A stretch of 64,000 bases of DNA from Isoetes taiwanensis (taxonomy: Eukaryota; Streptophyta; Lycopodiopsida; Isoetales; Isoetaceae): assembly GCA_021234155.1 (NCBI GenBank), contig JAJEKV010000061.1:2753950-2817949 (forward strand), in the 5' to 3' direction. Position 1 is the stretch's first letter. Each line of letters opens with the position of its first letter. Made by a program: the position numbers and the translations under genes. Under the pieces are notes generated by a model. The model had not been told where the DNA came from. It saw only the letters and a program-made list of their open reading frames with translations, and ran no database searches. This document shows positions 34,480 to 46,861 of the stretch, one piece after another.

Positions 34480-35748
34480 CTTCAACAGCAAGACCTTCCG
34501 ATGCCCCCTCTGATGGGTTTTGAGCAGTTAGAGGATCATAATTAATAGATGGAAACAGCATCTATAAACAAGTCATTGACCAGCAATAAGCTCCTCAGAC
34601 CATTTTCTCTGCTGATGGAGAGAGAATTGTAGTATATTGTTGCAAAGTTTTTCCATTCCTTATGCATGGACTTAGCAATTTTTTCTAGTGAAGGCCATAA
34701 CCATTGATCCATACTTTTCATCGTTCATAAATACCTGAATATTGAGTTCATCTAAGATAATTCCATATTCAAGAAATAAGATCCTATCTATCCGAAGTGG
34801 GAAGCAGTCCCTGACAGAACCCTCCTACCTGATGCATAAAACTTGACACATTTGGAACCTCCTTCATTAACAATGCAATGTCTTCATCTTCTTTCAGTAC
34901 CAAATAGAATAAAATTTTCCAAAAATTGGGGCAGTCCTTTCATTTTCCTTTCTTCCAAAGTAATAATTTATATCATAACTTATCAGAAAAAACTGATAAA
35001 TCTCAACGTAATGGGACTAGTTGCTTTAGCAGTCCCAGGGTTAGTTTCCTGATCTTGTTTATCTGAAGTAATCTTTCCTCAACTTTTTTTCTCTTCAACA
35101 TCCTGGGGGGCAATCCTCAAACTCATCCGCATCTCAAATATCACGCTTTGAAAGATGGTTTAGCTTCCATATTTAAGCCAAGAAAAAGAATCATCTGGAT
35201 TAGAAACAGAGGTTCTTCTGCCTGCACAGGAGGAGGAACCAAGGTCCGTTTCCAATCCAGGGCAGCCACGGAGAAGGGCAGAACAACAACATGGAAATCA
35301 TCTTCTTCAGGTCCTGGCCATAGACAGATGTTTGAAGATCCGCGAGATAACATCTTCGAGCTGATCTTGGTACAAACAGGTAGACGGAATAGCTTCATGG
35401 CTTCAAAGGATCCAAAGAACCCTCTGTTTTTGCAAGTAGACTGGAATGACAATGGACGACAAGAAACGCTGACTAACGCGGCTCCACAACCACCAAGGCC
35501 ATCTAAACAGCCTCCAACCAATCTCGGCCGTCTAAAGCATCGATCCACATAACCTAAAAATGGAAGCGACGGGCCTTTTGTCTCTAGGCGACATTTGGCG
35601 GTGTCAATGCCCCCTACATGATTTTGTTTCATACAAGATGCTTTTTTCGAACAATACTAGTCATCTAAAATATTAGAATGCAACGAGACCAAAGGGTATT
35701 TGTAGCCTGTATCCACAAGATCATCTTGTTTTTCATGCGTGAGGAAAA
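34480..35748. other. Sequence seen once, between the two duplicate copies
   Basis: Either the last part of the repeat unit (copy 2 leaves the window before reaching it) or a unique spacer. Apart from the ORF at 35,148-35,552, nothing was recognised. Confidence 0.6.
35148..35552 (+). CDS. Unidentified 134-codon ORF
   Basis: The frame is basic and Ser/Gly-rich at first (KPRKRIIWIRNRGSSACTGG). A more protein-like stretch follows (FEDPRDNIFELILVQTGRRN, MASKDPKNPLFLQVDWND), then a proline-rich end. The central part looks like genuine coding sequence, but I do not know the family. A longer minus-strand frame overlaps it and looks like its shadow. No frame break was seen inside it. Confidence 0.4.
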   Translation: MKDGLASIFKPRKRIIWIRNRGSSACTGGGTKVRFQSRAATEKGRTTTWKSSSSGPGHRQMFEDPRDNIFELILVQTGRRNSFMASKDPKNPLFLQVDWNDNGRQETLTNAAPQPPRPSKQPPTNLGRLKHRST

Positions 35749-37786
35749 CCGTATACTTTCGAGTGGGGGAAAGATCATCTTGCCTATTCTTTTTTTTTTT
35801 TTTTGAAGAACTATACTGAATTAGGGAAAGATCTTACTTTCTTTTTTATATATTAAAAAGAATGGCAATGATACAAGAAGGTAGTGAGGAAAAAGATCAT
35901 CTTGCCTATTCTTGCTTTATGGGAGATGCAAAAAATGAGGATAAAAGTGAATGTAGTCACATTTGCGATATCTTGAAAGCATGTGGTTTGCATTGGAGGC
36001 GGAGAAAGGGCATATACACTCATAACGGATCATTACATCACGGGTTTCAATCCCACTGATGATTGTTGGGAACACTCTTGTAGATATGTATTTCAAGTCT
36101 GGTTGTTTTGAAGGCACAATAACTTTTAATCAATTGCTGCGGATCGGATATAATATCATGAAATGCGATTTCGGGATCTTCACAAGGCTATTTGGCCTTA
36201 GGATACTTTAAACATATGGAATTACCTGAATACCGCTGGCGATAAGTCAGATTTTTTGAGCATCATGAAGGCATGTGCGGCGTTGGAGCATACAAAGCGC
36301 CCGGGCATATCCCATGAGAAAATCATGGCCAGGTGGATTTGGTTTGGTGTTTCATTAGGAAGCACACTTATGGATATACATTCAAAATGTGGAAATCGGG
36401 GGGAAGCTGCTGATTTTTGATAGATTGACCACTTTCGGAACTTGGTATCACGGAATGCCATGATTCTTGAATCATCTCAACATCTGAAGGCCTCCTTGCC
36501 CTTCAATGCTTTGAAAGATATGCGACAAGATGGAATAAGGCCAGTTGATGCGTTCTCAAGAGTAGTGAAAGCATGTGGCGATATTGGGTCAATTGAATGT
36601 GGCTGAGAACATCAGCGAGAAAAGATCATTGAAAGTGGTGCGACACCAAGTTATTGTGGGGCGCCCACCAGTAGACATGCATGCCGTGTGGCTGCTTAGA
36701 GGAAACAAAATTTATTTGGCTTGCTAAGCGAGATGCGGTGTCATGGAGGTACAAATATAGTGGATTCTTTGGCATGAGTCAAGGCACTCTTTGCAATGGA
36801 CTACTTTGTGACATCTGGCGAAGGGAAAATGCGAATCAACCTCGTTTTCAAGTATCATAAAGTCACAATGGCGATTAATGAATGTTGGAAATGGGTGGCA
36901 CATCTATGAGAATATTCTTGAACTCAAGTTTCAATCTGATGTTGTTGTAGGAAATAGTATTATGGATATGTATATGAAATGTGGAAGCTTGGAAAGAGCC
37001 ATTGAGAACTTGCCAAGTCGGGATGTAATATCATGGAATACAACGATATTTGGTTATGCCCATAATTGTGAAGGGGATGTTGCTCTCGATGTTTTAACAA
37101 CCACTTGGCCATCAAAAGCTACCAACAAAGTCATATTTTCAAGTGTTTGAGAGCATGTGGTTATCTTGGAGCGATGAACAATGGCGAGGCATCATGAGCT
37201 GATTAATTGTAAATGATCTCCAATGCGATGTTTTGTTAGGAGCGACCTTGTGGACATGTAAACTAAATTGGAAAGCCATCTTGTGTTAGAATGCTTTACT
37301 TATGACATCTGTGGGATGGATTAAAGCCAAATGCATTATATTTTTGATGTTTTGAAAGCGTAATGGGGTACATTGGGGCCATGTGGAGAAGGGCAGGTAT
37401 ATTCATGAGCAAGTCGTGAAAATGGGTTTCAAGCAGACATTTTTTGGGGAATACTTTGTAGATATGTATATTAAATGTGGGAGGTTGGGGAGCCACAAAA
37501 AAGTGTTAAGAAGCTGCAAGACCATGGGGATGTCGTTTCATGGAATGCTATTATGGGTGGATATCACGAGAGAACATGCGCAAGGGCGAATCTTACTCTA
37601 AGGTGTTTTTGTGACATGCGTAGGGAATGGTGTCTTGCCCGGTCGGCTACATTTACGCAATCATTAGCATGTCGTTATCACGGGGTTTAGTTGAAGACCC
37701 AACTTGATTCTCTATGAAGATCCCATGGCATAAATCGAGCAAAAATCGATCTTTGGTAAAGCCCTCAAATTTGCTTTCTTACCTTA
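35749..37786 (+). pseudogene. PPR pseudogene, copy 2 (lacks the N-terminal part)
   Basis: It starts inside the gene at the duplication edge, so the repeats encoded before 6,201 in copy 1 are missing. PPR motifs remain readable in pieces (FQSDVVVGNSIMDMYMKCGS, DVISWNTTIFGYAHNCEG). The TAA after the VDM motif and the antisense retroelement tail are shared with copy 1. Many further frame breaks coincide with CAG/CTG words of copy 1. Confidence 0.85.
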
Positions 37787-39385
37787 ATAGAAATATGACC
37801 AATTTGCGCGGCAACTTGTAAAAAACTAAAGCCTCAAAGAGCCCCATGGCGAGAACAACTTCCTCAAATCCCGATTTTTTTCTCAAAGCCCTCACCCAAC
37901 TACTCGGTCGACAATCAGTATGATATGCCTCGGAGCACTTCAAATTTAAAAATATTATATGCACGGAACCTCATTATTCATATTACGGCTATGGAAGCGA
38001 AAAGAAAATTTGTGCCTTAATGTTGCTTTGGTAGATTGAGGAGCTTGGATACAGGCATCACTTGCCACTCTGCCCGCCATATCTTGGAGCCTCTTAATGC
38101 CAGAATGTCGGTAGATATGTCTTAAAAACCGTGTCATCAAAGCGTGAACTTAGATTGCGACCCAAAAAATTCTTGGCGAGCAGTAAACAAGGTCTTTTAG
38201 CTGGAGGGTTTGCCCTCTGATGGCAGGGGAATGTGTTTTCATGTTTCTTGTTGTCGTTTTGTTTCCCTAGTTTCTTGTTGGGTCATTTTATGTGTGAGGG
38301 CTTATTAATGGTTTTGGAGTTTTTTTGTTTATTTTGTTTGTTGATGAATTGTACATGGACCAAGAAAGAGGCTTGCAAAGCTTCGATTACCTAGACCAAT
38401 TAGGATTGCGTGATTATGATCTTTGTCTAAAACATATTAGCCATTTATGAAGAATACTTTTTGTAGTTATATTAGTAATGGAAATTGTCGCAGGGCCTGT
38501 ATGAATACATGCTTACATTTTTCTTAAAGTGAATGCATACAAATATTAAGAATACCCAATGGTACAAAAGAACCCGGTAGTGCTTTGGTAATATAACAAT
38601 CCCATTTTGAATATGTGTGTTTAAGTGCCTTGATGATGTAGTAATCCCATTTCTAAAATGCACGTTTAACTTGGTTGGTGTCATTAATTTTTGGTTTCGG
38701 CATAGTGGTGGTGGCAAAATTGCTTACCCAAACTTTACATTAATGGTGAAATGATAGTATGCCTAAACTAGAAAAACAGTTTTTGTCTAGATGCTAGCTC
38801 ACAAATAAATATCATACTAATAAGGTCAAAATAGCATAAATGGTTAAATACATCTAACTTTTTATTTATTTTAAGGACGTCCAGGTCTTGGAAACCCAAT
38901 ACATGCCCATTACCTTTTGCTCTTAGCAACCTATCTTAAAGAAAAATACTTGGCAATTGCCTTGTCCCATCAAGTATGCAAAGCGAAGAGATTGGAACAG
39001 AACATCAATGAATTAGACAAGGAAGGAACAACATTAAAGAAATTTGTACCTTCGGGTAAGTTTGTTGGGCTCCCCTAAACGATGGCAAAGCGGATGGACC
39101 CCCTAAGTATTTGTTGCGAGGCCAAAGTCATATTGGCCGCTGCAGTCCCAATGAATGAATCTAAAATAAACACGCCTACTAATGGCCCTACAAGGTAGAA
39201 AACATGTAACATTTAGACATCCATCCGGGAAACATGGAGGGAAACATGGAAGTTTGCGAGGAGCCATTTAGTAGCCTAGTTTTTCTCTAATCGAGACCTT
39301 ATCAAATTATCTTGCTTTACGCACATCCCAATTCATAATTTGTCGGACATCGGTGAAAGCTGAAGGTCCAACATCTGAGAAAGAA
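37787..39385. other. Region without recognised genes (copy 2)
   Basis: Collinear with 8,275-9,820. Only short frames; nothing recognised. Confidence 0.4.
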
Positions 39386-39680
39386 CATGAAATGGTGAAG
39401 AATGAAGAGGACTTGAGAAGAAATTAAGGCGTGATGGCATATAATGAAGAAGTTCGATGAGCGAGAGAATTGCCTGCTAGCTTCTGTTTGATCCAGTTCT
39501 GCAGATGCAGCAGCCATGGGCAATTTTGTTGGACTCACAGCCGCCATGGTGTCTAGCCTCGTCAAGTTAATAGGCACTTGGTGGAAAACTAACATGTATC
39601 AAGAGTTTAATAGAATAGAATAGAATAGGTTTTAAGCGTCCCGGAGGACCAAGCGGCCTATGGGACCCAAACAAAAAGAA
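39386..39680. mobile_element. ORF remnant and non-LTR 3' end with ATAGA tail (copy 2)
   Basis: 39,386-39,606 is the indel-broken counterpart of the 86-codon ORF at 9,825. It is followed at 39,608-39,630 by the same ATAGA microsatellite and then the conserved 3'-end block of the minus-strand element. The GC-rich block to 41,000 is as described for copy 1. Confidence 0.45.
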
Positions 39681-41004
39681 ACAACAAGCATATTACTGGC
39701 GGGATTAAAACCCCGCCCGAAGAGATTTCGAAGAAAAAATGCCGATGTAATAAACATCTTTGGCCGAGGCGTACAATTGCATAGACGCGTTCAAGACCGT
39801 CCGTGGGATTTCTAAGCAATCCGTGCATCCATAACCTCGGAGGTATGACCCCAAACAAACCCAACCCGGCCGTAGTCAATAACTAATGCAATGGCTGGCG
39901 AGCACTAGTAGTCGAACATACCTCTCGGATATGGGCAAATGCCCGAGGCGAATCGGAGGGTATGACATTCATCCTCAATGTCAGCGCCACGGTGGCAGCC
40001 CGAAACCTTTGCTCGTGCTCCCGAGCCCCAACGCCCTGTTTCAATGCGGGCCGATGTGCACCCGTCGCGAATGGAGGCTATCGATCTGGCGCTTCTTCAT
40101 GGAGGCGGTGGGTGTACAAAATCTTGGTGTGAACCTCTTGTAGGCCTAAGGATTGACTTCTTTGGCGATAGTGTACCCGGCTTAACGTCGTCGAGCCTCT
40201 GCATCCCGGCTGGCGAAGGAAAGTAGCATCAGTGCAGTTTAAGTGCCTCGCGATCTTTCTTTGTCACGACCTGGGCGCTCGTTTGCTGCGCCCGGTAGAA
40301 CCCCAGAAGCTTGCTTGTCTTTCCGCCAGGTTTCAGGCGTTGGGGACCCATCGGCTGTGGCCAAAAGCAAAGATGGAACAGCGTGTATCAGCCATAGCGA
40401 CCACCTTTTGGAAGTAAGCGATATGGCGTTCCAATGCGGCCCGTTGAAGGGTAGAAAAGCATCTTCACGGGTAGGATGCAGTGGGCGTGGACTTCACCCC
40501 GGGGCCCGAGTGCCAGAAGGCCTTTCGATGCAAAATCATTAAATCTCTATGTGCAACATTATATGGTGTTAATGAGCTCCTGGTTTTTATAACAAGAAAT
40601 GAAGATCAAACATGGAACATGTATCTGTTGCCCTTACTAAAGCTCATGATATTGGAGACCCAACTTTTAACTCTTCCTAGTCCTAAATCTTTCTGAGTCT
40701 CCATAGCAATGTTGCTTCAATTTAACACCCTTCTTTATACCTTTGCTTTACTGCGGTTGTAAACATTCTTGAGGACATAATTGAAACGAGAACTTCACGG
40801 CGTGGTGAAGCATTAGGCCTAAAGCAAAGACATATTTTGCAGCCCATTGTCCACGAGGATGGCCACTAATAAAACATTCTCGTCGTATCCTTCTGAAAGC
40901 CCAAAAGCAGTCTTGCACACATACGCATTGACCATTCCCAAAACAACATTCAAGCAAGATCCAAATGTCAACTATCTACATGAACCAACTTAGCTGCTGG
41001 AACC

Positions 41005-42300
41005 CTACAATTTACAAACCAACAACATCGATAAAGATGGATCTGATGCTCCACTAACGAAGGCACCTTTGGCAACCATAACTTCTAAGTGATCGGTAGC
41101 TCTCACGGTAATAACCTCTCCAGGGAATATTACGGGAATCCAAGGAGGATATGGGCATATTAGCTCTGCACAAGCGTAACCCGCGAATTTTCAATTCTCA
41201 TAATCTCGTCTACGCAAAAAATGCATCTCTTGGACTCAACATGATATTTAGGATGTTAGAAGTGGGAATCCATGGATGAGTAATGCTTTCACGAGCTCTT
41301 TCTTTGCTTTGGATTGAAATACCTCGGAAACCCTCAACTAAAGTTTAATATCATCTAAACGTGTTCCAATGCCTATAGCAAATGTTAGTGAATAACTTGA
41401 AGGAAGCTCGGCTACTACCTTATACTACGTACACGGGATATCATCGACTTCAAAGCTTTGTCATACCCAATTCCCATACACCAACGATCGGGCGTAGGGG
41501 ATCCAAAAGATAGAACCACGGTTTTTTTGTCTTAAGAGCATGTAAGCTGGCGCCACCTAAAACCCTAATTCGAGGACCAGCTTCAAAGAATGGCGTGCCA
41601 TTTTGCGTATTAAGACATCATCAAATATATGTAAGTTACTCATCAAGTCCTTCTTTGCATCCAATGAGCCCAATAATAAATAGCTTGGGCTGGAGGTTTG
41701 CAAAGCCACGAGGCATTAGCAATTTTCTCGGATGCCACATTGCATCCCTTCAAATGCCATAGCGGTGAGTCAAGGAACTCATAGCGTATTGGTGGTGCAA
41801 TATCGGCACCACGCTCCTAATCTTTATCTTGGGCAGCTCGGCATGAAAATGGAAATGGCCTCCATGTGCCTCATCAACAATCAGAGGTACGCCATGTCTC
41901 TTACACACAATGCTATCTCATCGGGGCGACTCTGGACACCAAAATAAGTAGGAGAAACAATAAGAACCGCACCTATTTTGCGGTTATGCTGAATCTCCAT
42001 ATAAGCGTCTTCAACAGGCGAGGCGATGGCGCCATGAGCAATGCCAGTTTTGTAAAATAGGATGCAAATACAGGGAATTGCCCCGGATAGAACCATAACA
42101 GAAACAGCAAAATGTGACAATTTCGAGGGGAGAATGAGATAGTCCCCGGGAGAGCATGTTGCCATAAGCTGGCTTTTGAATGCCACGCAGTGGAGCTATT
42201 GACGAAAACCAGGTAGAATCAGCTCAGAAAGAGGCGACCAAGAATTGGGCTTGGGCAATGGTATTTTTGGGCATCTTCGGTTTGCCACCTTGATTTTCGG
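41005..42300 (-). pseudogene. Orn/Lys/Arg decarboxylase, copy 2, frame-broken
   Basis: This copy preserves the middle of the domain better: MATCSPGDYLILP, AVSVMVLSGAIP, KIGAVLIVSPTYFGVQSRPD and EIAL (41,881-42,186) fit the OKR decarboxylase PLP-binding fold well. The C-terminal domain ends at the stop at 41,005-41,007, equivalent to copy 1. The region of the PLP lysine (near 41,800) is garbled differently from copy 1. Taken together, neither copy shows one disabling change that is clearly shared, which leaves open a functional gene with sequence errors. Confidence 0.72.
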
Positions 42301-42373
42301 TTGGAGCATCACGGATCCCGAAGCATGTGACCGAGAGTTCTGGCCGAATAGTAGGTTTTGAACAGTCATCAGC

Positions 42374-42409
42374 ATATCCTAGGTATATTCTAGCATATAC
42401 CTAGGATAT
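42374..42409. repeat. Perfect 14-bp-arm inverted repeat (copy 2)
   Basis: Identical in arms and loop to 12,887-12,922. Confidence 0.85.
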
Positions 42410-42486
42410 GCCATAAACCCACATAAACAAGGGTTTGCCCCCCTAGGGGCAACCCAAAAATTGAACTCTGGATTATATATATGTCT

Positions 42487-42755
42487 AGAAACCTAGATAT
42501 TTATAAGTGGATGAAATATCAATCCTTTCTCCATTAAAAAGGAAATTAAAACCACTTACCTTCCCCGTGCCAAATATCATTACTTTTGTTTTCCCCAAAA
42601 TTAATGGTCATGTCTCTCGCTTCACTTCACAAAAAGATGAGAGAGCATCGAGATGCCTTTGCAAACCACTGACGCTTCTGAAAAAAAGGACATCATCATC
42701 AGCATATAAGAGCAAAAGCAAAACGTATCCACCAAGCATAGTGCCATCCCCACTA
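42487..42755 (-). pseudogene. LINE RT palm fragment (YADD), copy 2
   Basis: Same sequence as 12,990-13,262: LLLLLYADDDVLFF and STYKYLGF on the minus strand. Confidence 0.72.
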
Positions 42756-43699
42756 CTCTCAGAGATCCAGCACTCTAATTCATCAATAATTATACCCTCT
42801 AGTCTTTTCCTCTTTTCATCAGCGCATCTTCATCTCCACGCTTCTGCTTTGGTCTCCTACTCCCCCCACCCACCCACCCACCACCCTCCTTTGCATAGTA
42901 CCTGTTTGATTTGTTGGATTTCCTTGAAGACTTAGTCTCCTTGTTCCATCTTTGCTTCCTCTTCATTATTATAACTGTTCACCTATCCATCCTATCCGTT
43001 GATCTAATTTTTACTCATTTGATGCCTAATTATGGAAAGGGCCCCGTGCGGTGCATTTGGTTCGACTTATGGCCCTCGTGCCACTTCTTGTTATGAGATT
43101 GTGGATTTTGGCCCTCGTGCCAATGTTGGAAGCTCTTTTGCGGTGTTGGAAGGCCCTCATGTCACGTGCTTTGTACTACAATTTTGTTTTGTTTGTTGGG
43201 TTGATTTATGTTCTTGGTGTCTTCTTTAGCTCTATCAAGTTCACTTGGAGTATGTTTGGAGATCATTTATGCGAGCCACAATCCACCATGATGGCTTTGG
43301 AGTATTGTATAGAAAGTTTTTACTTGACTAGCTATGGAGAAGAACATGTTTGTTCAACTCTTGTTCTACTTATGCAGTTTAGATCCCTATTGATTAGTGT
43401 CACTATTAAATTTAGGGGATAAAACCGAAAAGGTTTTTTAATCTCCTTTTTTTTATTGAAGGATGGTATTATATTTATATTATAAAAGGAGAACAAAATT
43501 GACTACTTGTATGGGGAGTGTCCACCGGAAAAACAACCTCCATGAAAATGAAGCTTGGAAAGTGGAGGTTTAACTAAAATTCTAAGACACCAAAAGATGT
43601 CAAAAAGGAAGGAAATAACTATAACTATAACTTTATCTGCGAAAAGGTTATAAGCAAAAACCAAAAACTTCGAGATAAGAGTGGCGAGTTTTATAATGT

Positions 43700-45554
43700 T
43701 TTAAGATGTCTTCAATGGAGTTTGATCCTCGGCATCAAGTCTTCTATCGGAGGAAGTAACCGGCACCATCAAGGGGTCGGTCCTTTCGTGACCATTGTCA
43801 TCTTCTTGATAGAGGCATGGGCATGTTGGGATTTTTGGAAAATTGTACTCTGCGGCATCTCTACAAGCCGGCGGATGAATTCTCTCTTCAAATCCGGCTG
43901 GAGGGCACACGAGCAAGTGCAATCCACGGTCTTCTTGAAGTGATGAAGGGGAGCAACTTTGTCGAGGGAATTCACTGCCCACTTTTGAATGTCTTCATAT
44001 TTCTTATTTGGGAAGGAGATCCGTCTGCTCATAAGATAGAATTTTCCTGCAAAAGAGATGAACTTATGAGTAGACTTTATAAATCCAAGACACATCATAA
44101 TTGGTTTGAGAGAGTATGGCCTGAGGCCATATAATTTCATTGCAGAAAACTACTTTATTTCTGCCTTTCCAGATTCTACATAGAAGGATATAAAAGCTCC
44201 AATGTCTGGGAGAGTTTGGAAGAAAAAAATCAGCTTCAGGACTCTCTCGAGAGAGATTAAGTAGCAAGGCCTCTGAAGAGATCTCGATTGTCCATTGGGA
44301 CCAGAAGCAAGATCTGAAAAGATGGTCTTCATTTTCTGCATAAGAGAGACATCTGGGGCAGACATTAGTGTTTGAAAAATTACAACTGAAGCGCTTGCTG
44401 TTTGTGGCCAAACTTTTATGCCATAGTTGCCAAATGAATGCCTTGATTTTCGGGTTAATCGGGGACTTCCAAAGATGAATAAGATTGGCTCTGCAGCGTT
44501 ACTGAGATATTCCCCATTTAAGGTGTATACTCATCTCTTGATTTTTCATAAGATATTTGTAAGCCTCCTTTACTTTAAAAATGAATTTCCCTTTGTAATG
44601 CCAAGTGATATTATTTGTTGTTCCATTCAGCGAGAGATATAATTTGAAATGGCATTATAAAGAGATCTGCTTACTATCATCTTCATACACGTCTTGGGAA
44701 GAATCAAAAGGAATAGGTCGTTAGCATCAAAGCAGTCGAGATTGTGATCAAACCTTTTTTCTTGCCACCGGTTTAGCTTAGTGCGGGAAGTTTCTAATAA
44801 GACAATGGGAACTGTTATCCCAGAAGGTAAGGATTCAGAATATGTTTTGAGAAAGGAGATTCCTTTCTCCCATGAATACATTCCCTTTACACGCTTCCAA
44901 GCCATTATCCACTTCCTTATCAAGGGAGGACAATTGTTCGGAACCTGAAATTAGAAAAAGGCTGCATCTGGGAGCAACATTTTGATGTTCCAACCGTATG
45001 GCTTACATTTGAGGATGTAGTGCTTGATGAGGATGGGCCGATCTTTGGATCTTGTCTGTAATAGCTCTGAAGAAGTATTTTGCTGCAAAGGATGTGGCAT
45101 GCTTTTCATTATTGATAATTCCCAAACCTCCCATAGACTTGGGCTTGCAGCATTCTTCCATTGAGATAGGAGTCCAGCATTTACTGTTACTGCCACAAGA
45201 GATGAATCTTCCAAGGATACCACCTGCTGACTTTGTAAACATATTTTGGAGGCGAGGATGAAGGAGGATTGATAAACATGGGTTGAGGCAATAGCAGGGT
45301 TTTCTTGATTGCCGACCAGCTTTAGAAAGAAATTTGGAGTTGAGAGTATCAACTCTGTGGTAAAATTTCTCAATGATGCCATTCCATAAATCAGCAGCGT
45401 TTGAACGAATGGCAAAAGGAATGCCAAGCAATTTAGAATGGGGGTTGGCGCAATCAAGGAGAGTAAATTTTGCACGAGCTCGGATCAGAGTTATGAGAGG
45501 TAATCTTAGATTTGGCAGGATTAATCTTGCAACCAGAGAGGTTGCCAAAGTCAT
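43700..45554 (-). pseudogene. L1 ORF2 RT end, post-RT region and zinc-binding domain (copy 2)
   Basis: 44,064-44,411 (zf-RVT-type motif) is identical to copy 1. The parts on either side read in short overlapping frames (44,627-44,923; 44,951-45,554; 43,769-44,140) because of small indels at CAG/CTG words. RT motifs B and C lie in the broken stretch 45,600-45,880. Confidence 0.75.
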
Positions 45555-45883
45555 TTAGGATATCCTTAGTATGATTTATCGACTGAAGATCCATGGATAA
45601 GAGGATAAAAGTATCATCTGCAAAATGCCCATTTAAAATTGATCAGTCATATCATTTGTAGGAGATATAAACACAGTAATGTTCCCTCCTCTTTGGCTTT
45701 TCTACAGGAGGCTGGCGTGGAGGCTTCCATGACAATAATAAAGAAGGAAGGGGCGGGGGCAACCCCTGCTTGACTCCTCTTTTGATATTGAAGAAGGGCT
45801 GCATTCCCCATTAATTATAGCAGGAAGAGGAGTTGTTGAGAATTCTTTGTAAAAGGGTTGATTGAGTCTTTGAAACCAAGTTT

Positions 45884-46861
45884 CTACTGACAAATTTTTA
45901 GGAAATTCCAATTGACTGTATCGAATGCTTTAGTGATGTCGAGTTTGAGGAGAGCAATCTCTTGATTGGAATCTTTTGCCCATCTGAGGCCTAGAGCAGC
46001 AGTGGCAACATTATCCAGGATATTCCTTCCTTTCAAGTAAGCCGATTGGCTATGACTGATAATATTATTTAAAATCTCCTTCAGCCTCTGAGTGATGGCA
46101 CCTGAAATAATCTTGTAGATGACATTAGTTAGAGAAATAGGTCTATAATCCGAAAAGGAGATGGGTTCAGAAATTTTTGGGATCAGAGTGATGAAGCTGG
46201 TGTTAATTCTATCATCCATCTTCTTCCTTAAAAGAAATTCGTTAGCAACATTCAAAATGTATGGTCCCAAGATATCCCAGGTTGCTTTGAAAAATTCAGC
46301 TGGAAAACCATCAGGTCCCGGGGATTTACCATTCTTCATACTATTAACCATTTTGCTGAGTTCACCAATGGAAAAAAGACTAGTTAAGGCTATGTTCTGA
46401 TCTTGAGTGACTCTTTCTTCCATTTTGATGAAATTTTCGCTTTCCTGCTGGTTAATTTCTGCACTGGTGCCCATGATGTTAGTAAAATGGTTGGTAGCAG
46501 CAATCTTCAGATTATCATCTCCATTAATTTTAATACCATTGACCAAGACCTCTTCAATCTTGTTTCTTTTGACTCTGCCCTTGGCTTTAACAAAGAAGTA
46601 TTTGGAGTGGGCCCTTTCATCTTCTTTTAGCTCGGTTATCTTGGATTTTAATCTCCAACCTGCAGCTATCCTTAATTCCTCTGCTTCAATCTCAAGACTA
46701 ATTCTGTTATACTCATCTCCTACAGCATTTGGAAGAAGACTTCTAAGATTATTCAAGTGGGCTGTTTTAGCAACGTGAATCTCTTTCCCCCAGGTTTTGA
46801 GCTTATTTTTAATGAGCTTTGCAAGGTTACACCACCAGGGACATCCAACCATAGCTGCCAT
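45884..46861 (-). CDS. L1 ORF2 reverse transcriptase N-terminal part (copy 2)
   Basis: The 325-codon frame overlaps the endonuclease frame by 35 bases, where a frameshift separates two parts of one ORF2. It includes the pre-RT linker (CPWWCNLAKLIKNKLKTWGK, HSKYFFVKAKGRVKRNK) and RT blocks up to motif A (LLKLDITKAFDTVNWNFLKI). The linker is broken in copy 1. The frameshift site near 46,870 differs in sequence between the copies, which suggests an error rather than a fixed mutation. Confidence 0.85.
   Translation of the reverse strand: MAAMVGCPWWCNLAKLIKNKLKTWGKEIHVAKTAHLNNLRSLLPNAVGDEYNRISLEIEAEELRIAAGWRLKSKITELKEDERAHSKYFFVKAKGRVKRNKIEEVLVNGIKINGDDNLKIAATNHFTNIMGTSAEINQQESENFIKMEERVTQDQNIALTSLFSIGELSKMVNSMKNGKSPGPDGFPAEFFKATWDILGPYILNVANEFLLRKKMDDRINTSFITLIPKISEPISFSDYRPISLTNVIYKIISGAITQRLKEILNNIISHSQSAYLKGRNILDNVATAALGLRWAKDSNQEIALLKLDITKAFDTVNWNFLKICQ

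Larger units (their letters stand above)
6201..35748. repeat. 29.5-kb direct duplication, copy 1
   Basis: Everything from about 6,201 has a collinear counterpart 29.47-29.55 kb downstream. The left edge is where CCGGGTATAC in copy 1 meets CCGTATAC in copy 2; bases further left do not match. Copy 1 can be followed to 34,480, where copy 2 leaves the window. 34,480-35,748 is either the end of the repeat unit or a spacer. In copy 1 the blocks 17.1-20.3 kb, 24-28.4 kb and 30.3-34 kb carry many small differences that break frames intact in copy 2. Confidence 0.9.

Noticed and set aside
35141-35632. 163-codon minus-strand ORF
   Set aside because: Longer than the overlapping plus-strand ORF but with less protein-like composition; probably its antisense shadow.
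6201-35748. Reading all frameshifts in the duplicate as pseudogene decay
   Set aside because: Most coincide with CAG/CTG words and alternate between copies, so only disablements shared by both copies were treated as real.
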